Positions 8,468-17,230 of a DNA stretch of 64,000 nt are shown here, piece by piece. Position numbers and translations under genes: made by a program. The stretch's first letter is position 1; every line of letters starts with the position of its first letter. Under the pieces are notes generated by a model. It made no database searches, was not told where the DNA came from, and was given only the letters and a program-made list of their open reading frames with translations. The DNA comes from Minwuia sp048007105 (lineage in GTDB: Bacteria; Pseudomonadota; Alphaproteobacteria; Minwuiales; Minwuiaceae): positions 2,418,001 to 2,482,000 of the forward strand of contig NZ_CP180352.1 in assembly GCF_048007105.1 (NCBI RefSeq), in the 5' to 3' direction.

Positions 8468-10117
8468 ATGAGCGGTACGGCAGCGGATCTGATTGTGGCC
8501 TGTCTTGAAGCCGAGGGCGTGGACCGCGCCTTCTGCGTGCCCGGCGAGAGCTATCTGGCGACGCTGGATGCCTTCGCGCGGCGCAACCGTATCGACCTGG
8601 TCCAGACCCGTCACGAATCCGGCGCCGGCTTCATGGCCGTGGCCGACGCCAAGCTGACCGGACAGCCCGGCGTGGCGCTGGTCAGCCGCGGGCCGGGCGC
8701 CACCAACGCCTCGATCGCGCTACATACCGCCGAACAGGACGCCGTGCCGATGGTTCTGTTCATCGGCCAGGTGTCGCGCGACGAGATCGGCCGCGGCGCG
8801 TTCCAGGAGATCGACTATTCGAAAATGTTCGGCGAGATGGCTAAAGCCGTCTGGACCATCATGGACGCCGACCGCATCCCCGAGATCGTGGCCCGCGCCT
8901 TCCAGATCGCCCGCAGCGGTACGCCGGGCCCCGTGGTCATCGTGCTGCCCGAGGACATGCAGTTCGACATGACCGAGGCAAAGCCGCTGGACCCGATGCC
9001 GGTCGCCCGCCACGGCGCCCCGGAGTCCGCGGTGGCCGACATCGCGGCCCGCATCGCCGCCGCCGAGCGGCCGCTGATCATCGCGGGCGGGTTGCTTGAC
9101 AACGCGAAGGGCCGGGCGGCGCTGCTGGCGGCGGCCGAGGCGCTGCGGATCCCCGCCGCCATGAGCTTCAAGCACCAGGACATGTTCCCGAACGACAATC
9201 CGCTCTTCGCCGGGCATCTGGGCTTCAACATCCCAAAGCCGCAGGTTGAGCTGCTCTCGGACGCGGACCTGATCCTGGCCGTGGGTACACGGCTGGGCGA
9301 CACCACCACGCAGGGCTATGTCTTCCCCTCCATCCCGCCGAAGCAGCCGCTGATCCACGTCCACCCCGACGCCAACGTCATCGGGCGCGTCTTCGCGGCC
9401 GAGACCGGTCTGGTGGCGGATCCGGCACTGTTTCTGGAGGCGCTGGCGTCAGCAGGCGGCGGCGCTGCGAAGGGCCGGGAAGCCTGGATCGCGCGCATCA
9501 AGGGCTATATCGACGGATTGATGGGCGGCGAGCCGGAACCGGCCGATGACGGCATCAATTTCGGGCTGATCGTCGAGGCGCTGAAGCCGCATCTGACCGA
9601 CGACGCCATCCTGATCACCGACGCCGGCAACTTCTCCAGCTGGATCCACCGCCATGTCCGTCTGAACGGCAGGCAGGCGATGGTCGGCGCGGTCTCGGGC
9701 GCGATGGGTATGGGCACGCCGGCGGCTGTGGCCGCGGGGTTGCGCTGCCCGGACCGGCAGGTGATCACCTTCCTGGGCGACGGCGGCGCGATGATGACCG
9801 GCAACGAACTGGCGACGGCGATGGCCCGCGGCGTCAAGGCTAAGGTCTTCGTCTCCAACAACGCCTCCTACGGCACCATCCGCCTGCATCAGGAGAAGTT
9901 CTTCCCCGGCACGATCTCGGCCACCGGGCTCGCCAATCCGGATTTCGCGCAGTACGGCGCGGCCTTTGGCGCCAAGGGCGTGACGATCACCAAGGACGAC
10001 GACATCGAGGCCAAGGTCGCCGAGGCGATGGCCCATGACGGTCCGGTGGTCGTGGACGTGCACTCCAGCCTGGAGCGGATCTCGGCCTATGTCTCGATGG
10101 GCGACCTGAAGGGCTAG
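8468..10117 (+). CDS. Thiamine diphosphate-dependent enzyme, acetolactate synthase-like
   Basis: 549 aa with the three-domain order of the ALS/POX/BFDC family: N-terminal PYR domain containing the catalytic-Glu segment RHESGAGFMAVADAK, a central domain (ERPLIIAGG onward), and a C-terminal PP domain. The ThDP/Mg motif starts at GDGGAMMTGNELATAMARG and ends at FVSNNASYG. ATG 8468 follows GGGGAGGGGAC; an ATG at 8423 would add 15 residues that do not fit. No small regulatory subunit follows, so it is more likely a stand-alone oxo-acid decarboxylase, ligase or synthase than the biosynthetic IlvB. The exact substrate is not determined. Confidence 0.85.
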   Translation: MSGTAADLIVACLEAEGVDRAFCVPGESYLATLDAFARRNRIDLVQTRHESGAGFMAVADAKLTGQPGVALVSRGPGATNASIALHTAEQDAVPMVLFIGQVSRDEIGRGAFQEIDYSKMFGEMAKAVWTIMDADRIPEIVARAFQIARSGTPGPVVIVLPEDMQFDMTEAKPLDPMPVARHGAPESAVADIAARIAAAERPLIIAGGLLDNAKGRAALLAAAEALRIPAAMSFKHQDMFPNDNPLFAGHLGFNIPKPQVELLSDADLILAVGTRLGDTTTQGYVFPSIPPKQPLIHVHPDANVIGRVFAAETGLVADPALFLEALASAGGGAAKGREAWIARIKGYIDGLMGGEPEPADDGINFGLIVEALKPHLTDDAILITDAGNFSSWIHRHVRLNGRQAMVGAVSGAMGMGTPAAVAAGLRCPDRQVITFLGDGGAMMTGNELATAMARGVKAKVFVSNNASYGTIRLHQEKFFPGTISATGLANPDFAQYGAAFGAKGVTITKDDDIEAKVAEAMAHDGPVVVDVHSSLERISAYVSMGDLKG

Positions 10118-11457
10118 ACTTCCGCGTCCTGTTCCTCGCGCACCGTCGAGAGGATCGCCAGACCGACGATCAGGAAGATGATGATCACCGAGATGCCGAT
10201 GCGGCTGCTCTCGGAGGCCTCGGTGACGCGCGCGATGGCGAAGGGGGCTAGGAAGGCCGTCACCTTGCCGGAGAGCGAGAACAGGCCGAAATACTGGCCC
10301 AGCCGGTCCGGCGGTGCGAGGCGGGTAACCATCGAACGGCTGGCGGCCTGCGCCGGTCCGGCGACGATGCCCAGCACGGCGGTCATCAGCATCACCACCT
10401 GCTCCGCCGTCGAGGCGAACAGGCCGTCGTCCGGCGTGGGGAAGTCCATCGGCACGGCAAAGAAGACCATGCCGTCGCCGACCGAGATCAGACCGATCAC
10501 CACGAGGGTCAGCCCGCCCACCGACAGGAACAGCGTTGCCTTCGAGCCGATCCGGTCGTCCAGCCAGCCGCCGACCAGGCTGCCCGGAATGCCGGCGATC
10601 AGGGCGACGATGCCGAACAGGCCGAGCTCGGTCAGGCCCCAGCCGAACTGCGCCGCGACGTAGATGCCGCCGAAGGCGAAGATGGCGTTCAGGCCGTCGT
10701 AGTAGATCATCCGCGCGATCAGGAAGCGGAAGATGTTGGGCCGCTGCGGCAGGGTCGCGATGGTGTGCCGCAGATCCTTCAGTCCGTCGCGGATCGCCTG
10801 CACGCGGTCGTTTACAAGCTTCGGTGTGTCCGGTGTCCAGATCATGAAGGGAATGATGAAGATCAGGAACCAGATGCCGGAAAACGGACCGGCGAGACGC
10901 TCGGCGATGAAACTGCCTTCCGGGAAGGACGGCCCGGGCACGCCGGGCATCTGACCGGTCACGATCAGCATGATGATCAGCGCGATCAGGCCGCCGACAT
11001 AGCCCATGGCCCAGCCGAAGCCGGAAAGGCGGCCGACCTGACCGTTCTTCGCCAGATCCGGCAGCATGGCGTTGTTGAAGACGATGGAGAACTCGGCGCC
11101 GATGACGCCGAGGACGACGCAGGCGATGACCAGAGCCAGCGTGCCGCCGTCGGCATTGGGCACGGCGAACCAGAGACCGAAACAGGCGGCGATGCAGAGC
11201 AGCGTGAAGCCAAGTACCCAGGGCTTGCGCGGCCCGGTCGCATCGGCCAGCGAGCCGAGCACCGGCGCCATGAAGGCCATGATCAGGCCGGCAATGGTCT
11301 GGGTGTCGCCCCACAGCGCCTGGCCGCGAACCTCATCGGCGACGACGTGACCGACGAAATAGGGACCGAAGATGAAGGTGAAGATGATGGTGAAGAAGGG
11401 CTGGGCCGCCCAGTCGTACATTGCCCAGCCGAACCGTCCCTTGAAACCGGCCTGCAT
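10114..11457 (-). CDS. MFS transporter, UMF1/Atg22-like family
   Basis: 447 aa, about 12 membrane helices. The N-terminal signature WAMYDWAAQPFFTIIFTFIF is typical of the UMF1 family (Atg22-like, vacuole-effluxer type MFS). Later landmarks are GSLADATGPRKPWVLGF (motif-A position), EFSIVFNNAMLPDL, and GPAQAASRSMVTRLAPP. ATG 11457 is preceded by a GGGGAGA Shine-Dalgarno. The stop codon shares the four bases CTAG with the stop of the convergent ThDP enzyme. The gene is divergent from the diiron protein at 11610 with an operator-like palindrome between. Family members are thought to export amino acids or peptides; the substrate here is unknown. Confidence 0.85.
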   Translation of the reverse strand: MQAGFKGRFGWAMYDWAAQPFFTIIFTFIFGPYFVGHVVADEVRGQALWGDTQTIAGLIMAFMAPVLGSLADATGPRKPWVLGFTLLCIAACFGLWFAVPNADGGTLALVIACVVLGVIGAEFSIVFNNAMLPDLAKNGQVGRLSGFGWAMGYVGGLIALIIMLIVTGQMPGVPGPSFPEGSFIAERLAGPFSGIWFLIFIIPFMIWTPDTPKLVNDRVQAIRDGLKDLRHTIATLPQRPNIFRFLIARMIYYDGLNAIFAFGGIYVAAQFGWGLTELGLFGIVALIAGIPGSLVGGWLDDRIGSKATLFLSVGGLTLVVIGLISVGDGMVFFAVPMDFPTPDDGLFASTAEQVVMLMTAVLGIVAGPAQAASRSMVTRLAPPDRLGQYFGLFSLSGKVTAFLAPFAIARVTEASESSRIGISVIIIFLIVGLAILSTVREEQDAEV

Positions 11458-11530
11458 GCGGTGGTCTCCCCGTCGCCGTCGTGACCGGCGGCACATTAGC
11501 CGAATGTCCGTTCCGGGAAACCCGATTCGC

Positions 11531-11563
11531 TGACGTTGCGTCACCGTTGACGTTAACGTCAAC
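11531..11563. promoter_or_regulatory. Tandem palindromes between divergent genes (operator)
   Basis: GTTGACGTTAACGTCAAC at 11546-11563 is a perfect 18 bp palindrome. Immediately upstream, 11531-11543 reads TGACG-TTG-CGTCA, a second inverted repeat made of the same TGACG half-sites. They lie 47 bases before the diiron protein start and 73-106 bases before the exporter start. The core resembles operators of MerR-type regulators of acyl-CoA catabolism such as LiuR (from memory, not searched). Confidence 0.6.
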
Positions 11564-11609
11564 TTCCCGTACTGCGTGTCGGTGCAGCGCCAGTTCGGGG
11601 AGAGAATTC

Positions 11610-12725
11610 ATGGCCCAGCACATCACGCACGATCCGTCCTACGACACCGTCGATCGCGACGCCTTCCCTGTGATGATGGATGTCGGGCGCTACAACCGCC
11701 GCACCGACGCCTTCGATCAGATCATTTCGGCGACGCATGACCACTTCTGGGATCCGCTGGACGCGAAGTATGTCGACTACAGCCAGTCCTTCGATCTGGA
11801 GAAGGACTATCTGATGCCGCTGGAACAGGTGCCGGAACTCACCGGCGCCGTCCTCGAGCATCTGGACGAGGGCCAGCAGATCCGGCTGGCGAACGAATCC
11901 ACCCGCTGGGGCCTGTCGTCGATCCTGCATGGCGAGCAGGGCGCGCTGAGCCTGTCGGCCAGCCTCTGCCACATCCTTGTCGACCCGGGCGCGCAGGAAT
12001 ACGCCTCCAACCAGGCGCGCGAGGAGGCACGGCACGTCACCGCCTTCGCCATGTACATCAAGTCGCGCTGGGGTACGGCCTATCCGGTCGGCGACAGCCT
12101 GGGCACGCTGATGGAGGAACTGGTTCTCGCGCCGGAGGTCTACAAGAAGCTGGTCGGCATGCAGATGCTGATCGAGGGGCTGGCCATGGGCGCCTTCGCC
12201 AATCTGCACCGTCACACCAACGATCCGGTGCTGAAGCGCCTGGTCCAGCTGGTGATGACCGACGAGGCCTTTCACCACAAGTTCGGCAAGATCTGGGCGG
12301 ACCGGACCATTCCGAAGCTGTCGGAGAAGGAGCACGAGATCGTCGAGGACTGGGCGGCGAAGTGCTTCGAGACCCTGCTCTACAATCTGACCAACATCCG
12401 CCAGAAGCGGCACATCTATCCGCAGTTCGGCCTGGAATGGGAATGGGTCCGCGATGCCGTGCGGGAGGTCTACACCGACCGCGACGCCACCCGCCGCGAG
12501 AGCCTGCGGGACCCGACCAACATCATGCGGGTGCTGGTGAAGACCTTGCTCAACGCCGGAATCATCACCGACAGGACCCGTCCGCTTTACGCCAACTGGA
12601 TCGACGTGGACGATCTGGAGCGCGAGCAGGGGCTGCATATCGGCGAGGCGATCGCCGCCGACGGCATGGCCTATCTGAAGGAACTCAATGCCGGGCGGAA
12701 GGTGATCGGCCAGAAGCCGATCTGA
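11610..12725 (+). CDS. Ferritin-like diiron domain protein (putative oxygenase/oxidase)
   Basis: 371 aa, mostly helical. The metal-ligand set of a ferritin-like diiron protein can be read: E109 in HGEQGAL, E139-x2-H142 in EEARHV, E189 in MLIEGLAMGAF, and E219-x2-H222 in DEAFHH. This E, ExxH, E, ExxH pattern matches R2-like and AurF-like oxygen-activating enzymes (family knowledge); substrate unknown. ATG 11610 has GGGGAGAG upstream. A 5' extension to 11481 is open but would cross the palindromic operator. The gene is divergent from a UMF1 exporter, possibly co-regulated, and lies 74 bases before pyrF. Confidence 0.78.
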   Translation: MAQHITHDPSYDTVDRDAFPVMMDVGRYNRRTDAFDQIISATHDHFWDPLDAKYVDYSQSFDLEKDYLMPLEQVPELTGAVLEHLDEGQQIRLANESTRWGLSSILHGEQGALSLSASLCHILVDPGAQEYASNQAREEARHVTAFAMYIKSRWGTAYPVGDSLGTLMEELVLAPEVYKKLVGMQMLIEGLAMGAFANLHRHTNDPVLKRLVQLVMTDEAFHHKFGKIWADRTIPKLSEKEHEIVEDWAAKCFETLLYNLTNIRQKRHIYPQFGLEWEWVRDAVREVYTDRDATRRESLRDPTNIMRVLVKTLLNAGIITDRTRPLYANWIDVDDLEREQGLHIGEAIAADGMAYLKELNAGRKVIGQKPI

Positions 12726-12799
12726 AAAGCAAAGACTTTCGCGGGACAGGGGCTGCGAGCGGTTTCCAACCGCCCCCGATTTGCTCTATAGACGCGGCC

Positions 12800-13514
12800 A
12801 TGTCCCGCGAACGCACCAATCCCGTTCTGATCGCCATCGACACCGGCGATATCCGCGCGGCGTCCGGCCTGATCGCCGCGACCACCGATCATGTCGGCGG
12901 CGTGAAGCTCGGGCTCGAATACTATATGGCCAACGGGCCGGAAGGCGTGCGCAAGGCCGCGCCCGGCGGGGTGCCGCTGTTCCTCGACGTGAAGCTGCAT
13001 GACATTCCCAACACCGTGGCCGGCGCAGTCTCGTCGGCGGCGCAGGCTTGCACGCCCGATCTGATGACGATCCATGCCCAGGGCGGTCCGGCCATGATCC
13101 GGGCGGCGCGCGAGGCCTCGGACGCATTCGGCGATGCCCGGCCCCGCATCATCGCGGTCACAGTGCTGACGAGCCTGGACGACAGCGATCTGGCGCAGAT
13201 GGGCGTCGCCGGCTCCACCGAGGAGCAGGTTGTCCGTCTCGGGCGGATGGCCGTCGAGGCCGGCGCCGACGGGCTTGTCTGCAGTCCCATGGAGATCGGC
13301 CCTCTGCGCGAGGCGCTGGGCATGACCCCGATCCTCGTCGTGCCGGGGATTCGTCCTGCCGGTTCCGCGGTGGGTGACCAGAAGCGCGTGATGACGCCGC
13401 GCGAGGCGGTGGAGGCGGGCGCGAGCTACATCGTCGTCGGCCAGGGCGATCACGGCGGCCGGCGATCCAGCTGCTGCGGCAAGGGCGGTGGCCGACGAGG
13501 CGCTGGGCCGATGA
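12800..13514 (+). CDS. pyrF: Orotidine 5'-phosphate decarboxylase, frame disrupted near its 3' end
   Basis: About 237 aa; converts OMP to UMP in pyrimidine synthesis. IAIDTGD opens the barrel, the catalytic D-x-K-x2-D is seen in FLDVKLHDIPNT, and VVPGIRP and GASYIVVG are family landmarks. After GASYIVVG the frame is broken by an extra A at 13443. Removing it gives GRAITAAGDPAAAARAVADE and a TGA at 13512-13514, overlapping the trpF start as ATGA. Read literally, pyrF runs on into trpF as one 450-residue fusion with a nonsense linker, so a one-base insertion is far more likely than a real fusion. Confidence 0.88.
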
Positions 13515-14155
13515 GCGTTTCGGTCAAGATCTGCGGCCTCGGCACACCCGCTGACGTGGATGCCGCCCTGGAAGGCGGCGCCGATGCTGTCGGCTTCGTC
13601 TTCTATCCGCCTTCGCCGCGCAATCTGGATCCCGAGACGGCGGCAACGCTGGCCGAACGCGCCGGCGCGGTGCTAAAGGTCGGCCTTTTCGTCGACCCCG
13701 AGGACGCCTGGCTGGACAAGGTTCTGGCCAAGGTGCCGCTGGATATCATCCAGCTTCACGGCAGCGAAACGCCGGCCCGGGTCGAGCAGATCCGCGCCCG
13801 GACGGGCCTGCCGGCCATGAAGGCCATCAAGATTTCGGACGCGGAGGATTTCGGCGCTGTCGGGGATTATGACAGCGCCGCAAGCTGGCTGCTGTTCGAC
13901 GCCCGTCCGCCGAAGGGGCAGGGCAAGGGCCTGCCCGGCGGGAACGGAGTCGCCTTCGACTGGCGCCTCATGCAGGGACGCACCTGCCAGCAGCCATGGA
14001 TGCTCTCGGGCGGCCTGCATGCGGACAATGTCCGCGAGGCCGTCGAGACCTCCGGGGCGGGCTGGGTGGACGTTTCCTCCGGCGTCGAAAGCGAACCGGG
14101 GCGGAAGGATCCGAAGCGCATCGCCGAATTCCTGGCCGCCGCCAAATCGATCTGA
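13511..14155 (+). CDS. trpF: Phosphoribosylanthranilate isomerase
   Basis: 214 aa TIM-barrel enzyme of tryptophan synthesis. It opens with MSVSVKICGLGTPADVDAAL (catalytic Cys in KICG), has GADAVGFVFYPPSPRNL, the catalytic Asp region LLFDARPPKGQGKGLPGGNG, and the phosphate-binding end LSGGLHADNVREAV and VDVSSGVES. ATG 13511 overlaps the pyrF stop in ATGA. It lies 14 bases before trpB, in the usual alphaproteobacterial order. Confidence 0.95.
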   Translation: MSVSVKICGLGTPADVDAALEGGADAVGFVFYPPSPRNLDPETAATLAERAGAVLKVGLFVDPEDAWLDKVLAKVPLDIIQLHGSETPARVEQIRARTGLPAMKAIKISDAEDFGAVGDYDSAASWLLFDARPPKGQGKGLPGGNGVAFDWRLMQGRTCQQPWMLSGGLHADNVREAVETSGAGWVDVSSGVESEPGRKDPKRIAEFLAAAKSI

Positions 14156-14169
14156 AAGACGACATACCG

Positions 14170-15390
14170 ATGAACGTACCGACGAAACCGAATTCCTTCC
14201 GGACAGGTCCGGACGAGCGGGGCCATTTCGGCCCGTATGGCGGCCGCTATGCCGCCGAGACGCTGATGCCGCTCCTGCTGGAGGTCGAGAAGCACTGGAA
14301 TGCCGCGAAGAAGGATCCCGACTTCAAGGCCGAACTCGACGAGTATCTGAAGCACTACGCCGGTCGGCCGAGCCCGCTCTATTTCGCCGAGCGGCTGACC
14401 GAGCATTTCGGCGGCGCGAAGATCTACTTCAAGCGCGACGAGCTCAATCACACCGGCAGCCACAAGATCAACAACTGCATGGGCCAGATCCTGCTGGCCC
14501 GGCGGATGAACAAGCCCCGCATCATCGCGGAGACCGGCGCCGGCCAGCACGGCGTCGCCGCCGCGACGGTGGCCGCCCGTTTCGGCCTGCCCTGCACGGT
14601 CTACATGGGCGCGGTGGACGTCGAACGGCAGCAGCCCAACGTCTTCCGCATGAAGCTGCTGGGGGCCGAGGTGATTCCGGTCACCTCCGGATCGTCCACG
14701 CTGAAGGACGCGATGAACGAGGCGCTGCGCGACTGGGTCACCAATGTCGAGAACACCTTCTACATCATCGGCACGGCGGCGGGGCCGCATCCCTATCCGG
14801 AGCTGGTGCGCGACTTCCAGTCGGTTATCGGCAACGAGGCGAAGGAGCAGATGCTCGAGCGCGAGGGCCGGCTGCCGGACAGCCTGGTGGCCTGCATCGG
14901 CGGTGGCTCCAACGCCATCGGCCTGTTCCACCCCTTCCTGGACGACGAGGATGTCAGGATCTTCGGCGTGGAGGCGGCGGGCCACGGCATCGAGACCGGC
15001 GAGCATGCCGCCTCGCTGACCGGCGGTCGGCCGGGCGTCCTGCATGGCAACAAGACCTATCTGCTCCAGTCGGACGACGGCCAGATCACCGAGGCGCATT
15101 CGATCTCGGCGGGCCTGGACTATCCGGGTATCGGGCCGGAGCACGCCTGGCTGAAGGACATGGGCCGGGTCGAATATGTCTCCGCCACCGACGACGAGGC
15201 GCTGGAGATGTTCCAGCTCTGCTCGAAGCTGGAAGGCATCATCCCGGCGCTGGAGCCCGCGCATGCACTGGCGCATGTCGCCCGGATTGCCCCGGACCTG
15301 CCGAAGGACCACATCATCCTGATGAACATGTGCGGACGCGGCGACAAGGATGTCTTCACCGTCGCCAAGGCTCTGGGAGCGGACATATGA
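14170..15390 (+). CDS. trpB: Tryptophan synthase beta chain
   Basis: 406 aa PLP enzyme that condenses indole with serine. The PLP lysine is in HTGSHKINN near residue 98, ETGAGQHGVA follows, and the PLP-phosphate loop is GGGSNAIG near 246. The N-terminal GHFGPYGGRYAAETLM is typical. The length is standard. The gene ends in an ATGA overlap with trpA, so the two subunits are made coupled. Confidence 0.97.
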   Translation: MNVPTKPNSFRTGPDERGHFGPYGGRYAAETLMPLLLEVEKHWNAAKKDPDFKAELDEYLKHYAGRPSPLYFAERLTEHFGGAKIYFKRDELNHTGSHKINNCMGQILLARRMNKPRIIAETGAGQHGVAAATVAARFGLPCTVYMGAVDVERQQPNVFRMKLLGAEVIPVTSGSSTLKDAMNEALRDWVTNVENTFYIIGTAAGPHPYPELVRDFQSVIGNEAKEQMLEREGRLPDSLVACIGGGSNAIGLFHPFLDDEDVRIFGVEAAGHGIETGEHAASLTGGRPGVLHGNKTYLLQSDDGQITEAHSISAGLDYPGIGPEHAWLKDMGRVEYVSATDDEALEMFQLCSKLEGIIPALEPAHALAHVARIAPDLPKDHIILMNMCGRGDKDVFTVAKALGADI

Positions 15391-16223
15391 GCGCCCGTAT
15401 CGACGCCCGCTTCGCCAAGCTGAAGGCGGAAGGCCGCGCGGCCTTCATCCCGTTCGTCATGGCCGGCGATCCGGACCCCGCGCACTCGGCGGAGATCCTG
15501 AAGGGCCTGCCCGGCGCCGGGGCGGACATCATCGAACTCGGCATGCCGTTCACCGATCCGATGGCAGACGGCCCCGCGGTTCAGGAAGCGGGTCTGCGCG
15601 CCCTGGCCGGCGGGCAGACGCTGGTGCGGACGCTGGACATGGTCCGTGACTTCCGGACAGGCGATCCGGACACGCCGATCGTGCTGATGGGCTACTTCAA
15701 TCCGATCTTCTCCTACGGGGCGGAGCGGTTCTCGAAGGACGCCTCTCAGGCCGGCGTGGATGCGCTGATCATCGTCGACCTGCCGCCCGAGGAGGATGAC
15801 GAGATCCTGTCGGCCGCGCGGGCCGAAGGCATTTCGCTTATCCGCCTGGCGACGCCGACAACCGACGACAACCGTCTGCCGACGGTGCTGAACAATACTG
15901 CCGGTTTCGTCTACTACGTCAGCATCGCCGGCATCACCGGGGCGGCGAGCCTGGATACGGAAGCGGTGGCGAAGGCGGTCCGGCGGCTGAAGTCGCACAG
16001 CGATCTGCCCATCGCGGTCGGCTTCGGCATCAAGACGCCGGAGCAGGCGGCGACGGTGGCCGCGGTTGCGGATGCCGCGGTCGTCGGCTCGGCACTGGTG
16101 AACAAGGTGAAGGACGCCGGCGAGGACAGGAAGGCTGCCGTTTCGGGCCTTCTGGACCTCGCCCGCGAACTGTCGCAGGCTGTCCGGGACGCCCGGACAG
16201 ACAATACCGCCGCAGCGGAATAG
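15387..16223 (+). CDS. trpA: Tryptophan synthase alpha chain
   Basis: 278 aa TIM barrel that cleaves indole-3-glycerol phosphate and channels indole to TrpB. The catalytic Glu is in IIELGMPFTDPMADGP (about residues 47-62), which also contains the catalytic Asp. YVSIAGITGA and the phosphate-binding VGFGIKTPEQA are present. ATG 15387 overlaps the trpB stop. accD starts 8 bases later. Confidence 0.97.
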   Translation: MSARIDARFAKLKAEGRAAFIPFVMAGDPDPAHSAEILKGLPGAGADIIELGMPFTDPMADGPAVQEAGLRALAGGQTLVRTLDMVRDFRTGDPDTPIVLMGYFNPIFSYGAERFSKDASQAGVDALIIVDLPPEEDDEILSAARAEGISLIRLATPTTDDNRLPTVLNNTAGFVYYVSIAGITGAASLDTEAVAKAVRRLKSHSDLPIAVGFGIKTPEQAATVAAVADAAVVGSALVNKVKDAGEDRKAAVSGLLDLARELSQAVRDARTDNTAAAE

Positions 16224-16231
16224 GAGAGCGC

Positions 16232-17230
16232 ATGAGCTGGCTCACCAACACGGTGCTACCGAAGATCGGGTTCGGCCGCAAGAAGGACTCGCCCGACAAT
16301 CTCTGGGAAAAGTGCCGGTCCTGCGGCCAGATGGTGTTCCACCGCGATCTGGAACAGAGCCACAGGGTCTGCCCGCATTGCGATCATCACATGCGGCTGA
16401 CCGCGAAGGCGCGTCTGCAGCACCTGTTCGATGGCGGCAAGTACAGCCGGATCAACACGCCGCAGCCGCCGCTGGACCCGCTGAAGTTCCGTGACCAGAA
16501 GCGCTACACGGATCAGCTGAAGGAAGCGAAGCAGAAGTCCGGTTCGGAATACGCCGTGGAAGTCGGCTATGGGGAGATCGGTGGCCAGAAGGCCGTCGTC
16601 GCCTCGCAGAACTTCTTCTTCATGGGCGGGTCGGTCTCGGCCGGCGAGGGCGAAGCGATCATTGCTGCCGCCGACAAGGCGGTGGAGAAGGACGCCGCGC
16701 TGGTGCTCTGCGCCGCTTCGGGCGGGATGCGCATGCAGGAAGGCATTCTCTCGCTGATGCAGATGCCGCGGACCACCGTGGCGCTGCAGCGGCTGAAGGA
16801 CAGGAAGTTGCCCTACATCTGCATCCTGACCGATCCGACGACGGGCGGCACCACGGCCTCCTTCGCCATGATCGGGGATGTCACCATCGCCGAACCGGGC
16901 GCCCTGATCGGATTCGCCGGTCCGCGCGTGATCGAACAGACCATCCGCGAGCAGCTGCCCGACGGTTTCCAGCGGGCGGAATACCTGCTGGATCACGGCA
17001 TGGTCGACATGGTGGTCCACCGTCACGAGCTGCCGGAGACGGTGGCGCGCATCATCTCGCTGTTCCGCGTGAAGGTGGTGGAACCGCCGAAGCCGCTGCC
17101 GAAGCCGGAATCCATCCCGCCGATGCCGGAGCCGGAGGCCGCGCCGGAGGCCGAGGCGCCCGCGGAAGAGCCGGCGGCGGAAGAGAAGGAAGCCGCGGCG
17201 GCTGCCGAAGGGGGCGACCAGAAGAAGTGA
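16232..17230 (+). CDS. accD: Acetyl-CoA carboxylase carboxyltransferase subunit beta
   Basis: 332 aa. It has an N-terminal zinc ribbon with four Cys (WEKCRSCGQ and RVCPHCDHH, about residues 28-50), followed by a crotonase-like carboxyltransferase domain with SGGMRMQEGILSLMQM and LTDPTTGGTTASFA. With AccA it transfers CO2 from biotin to acetyl-CoA, the first step of fatty acid synthesis. The last 45 residues are a Pro/Glu/Ala-rich tail, probably disordered. The stop overlaps the folC GTG start as GTGA. Confidence 0.96.
   Translation: MSWLTNTVLPKIGFGRKKDSPDNLWEKCRSCGQMVFHRDLEQSHRVCPHCDHHMRLTAKARLQHLFDGGKYSRINTPQPPLDPLKFRDQKRYTDQLKEAKQKSGSEYAVEVGYGEIGGQKAVVASQNFFFMGGSVSAGEGEAIIAAADKAVEKDAALVLCAASGGMRMQEGILSLMQMPRTTVALQRLKDRKLPYICILTDPTTGGTTASFAMIGDVTIAEPGALIGFAGPRVIEQTIREQLPDGFQRAEYLLDHGMVDMVVHRHELPETVARIISLFRVKVVEPPKPLPKPESIPPMPEPEAAPEAEAPAEEPAAEEKEAAAAAEGGDQKK

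Noticed and set aside
13867..15312. Long open frame antisense to trpF and trpB
   Set aside because: High GC removes stop codons from opposite frames; the translation has no domain logic while trpB on the other strand is fully conserved.
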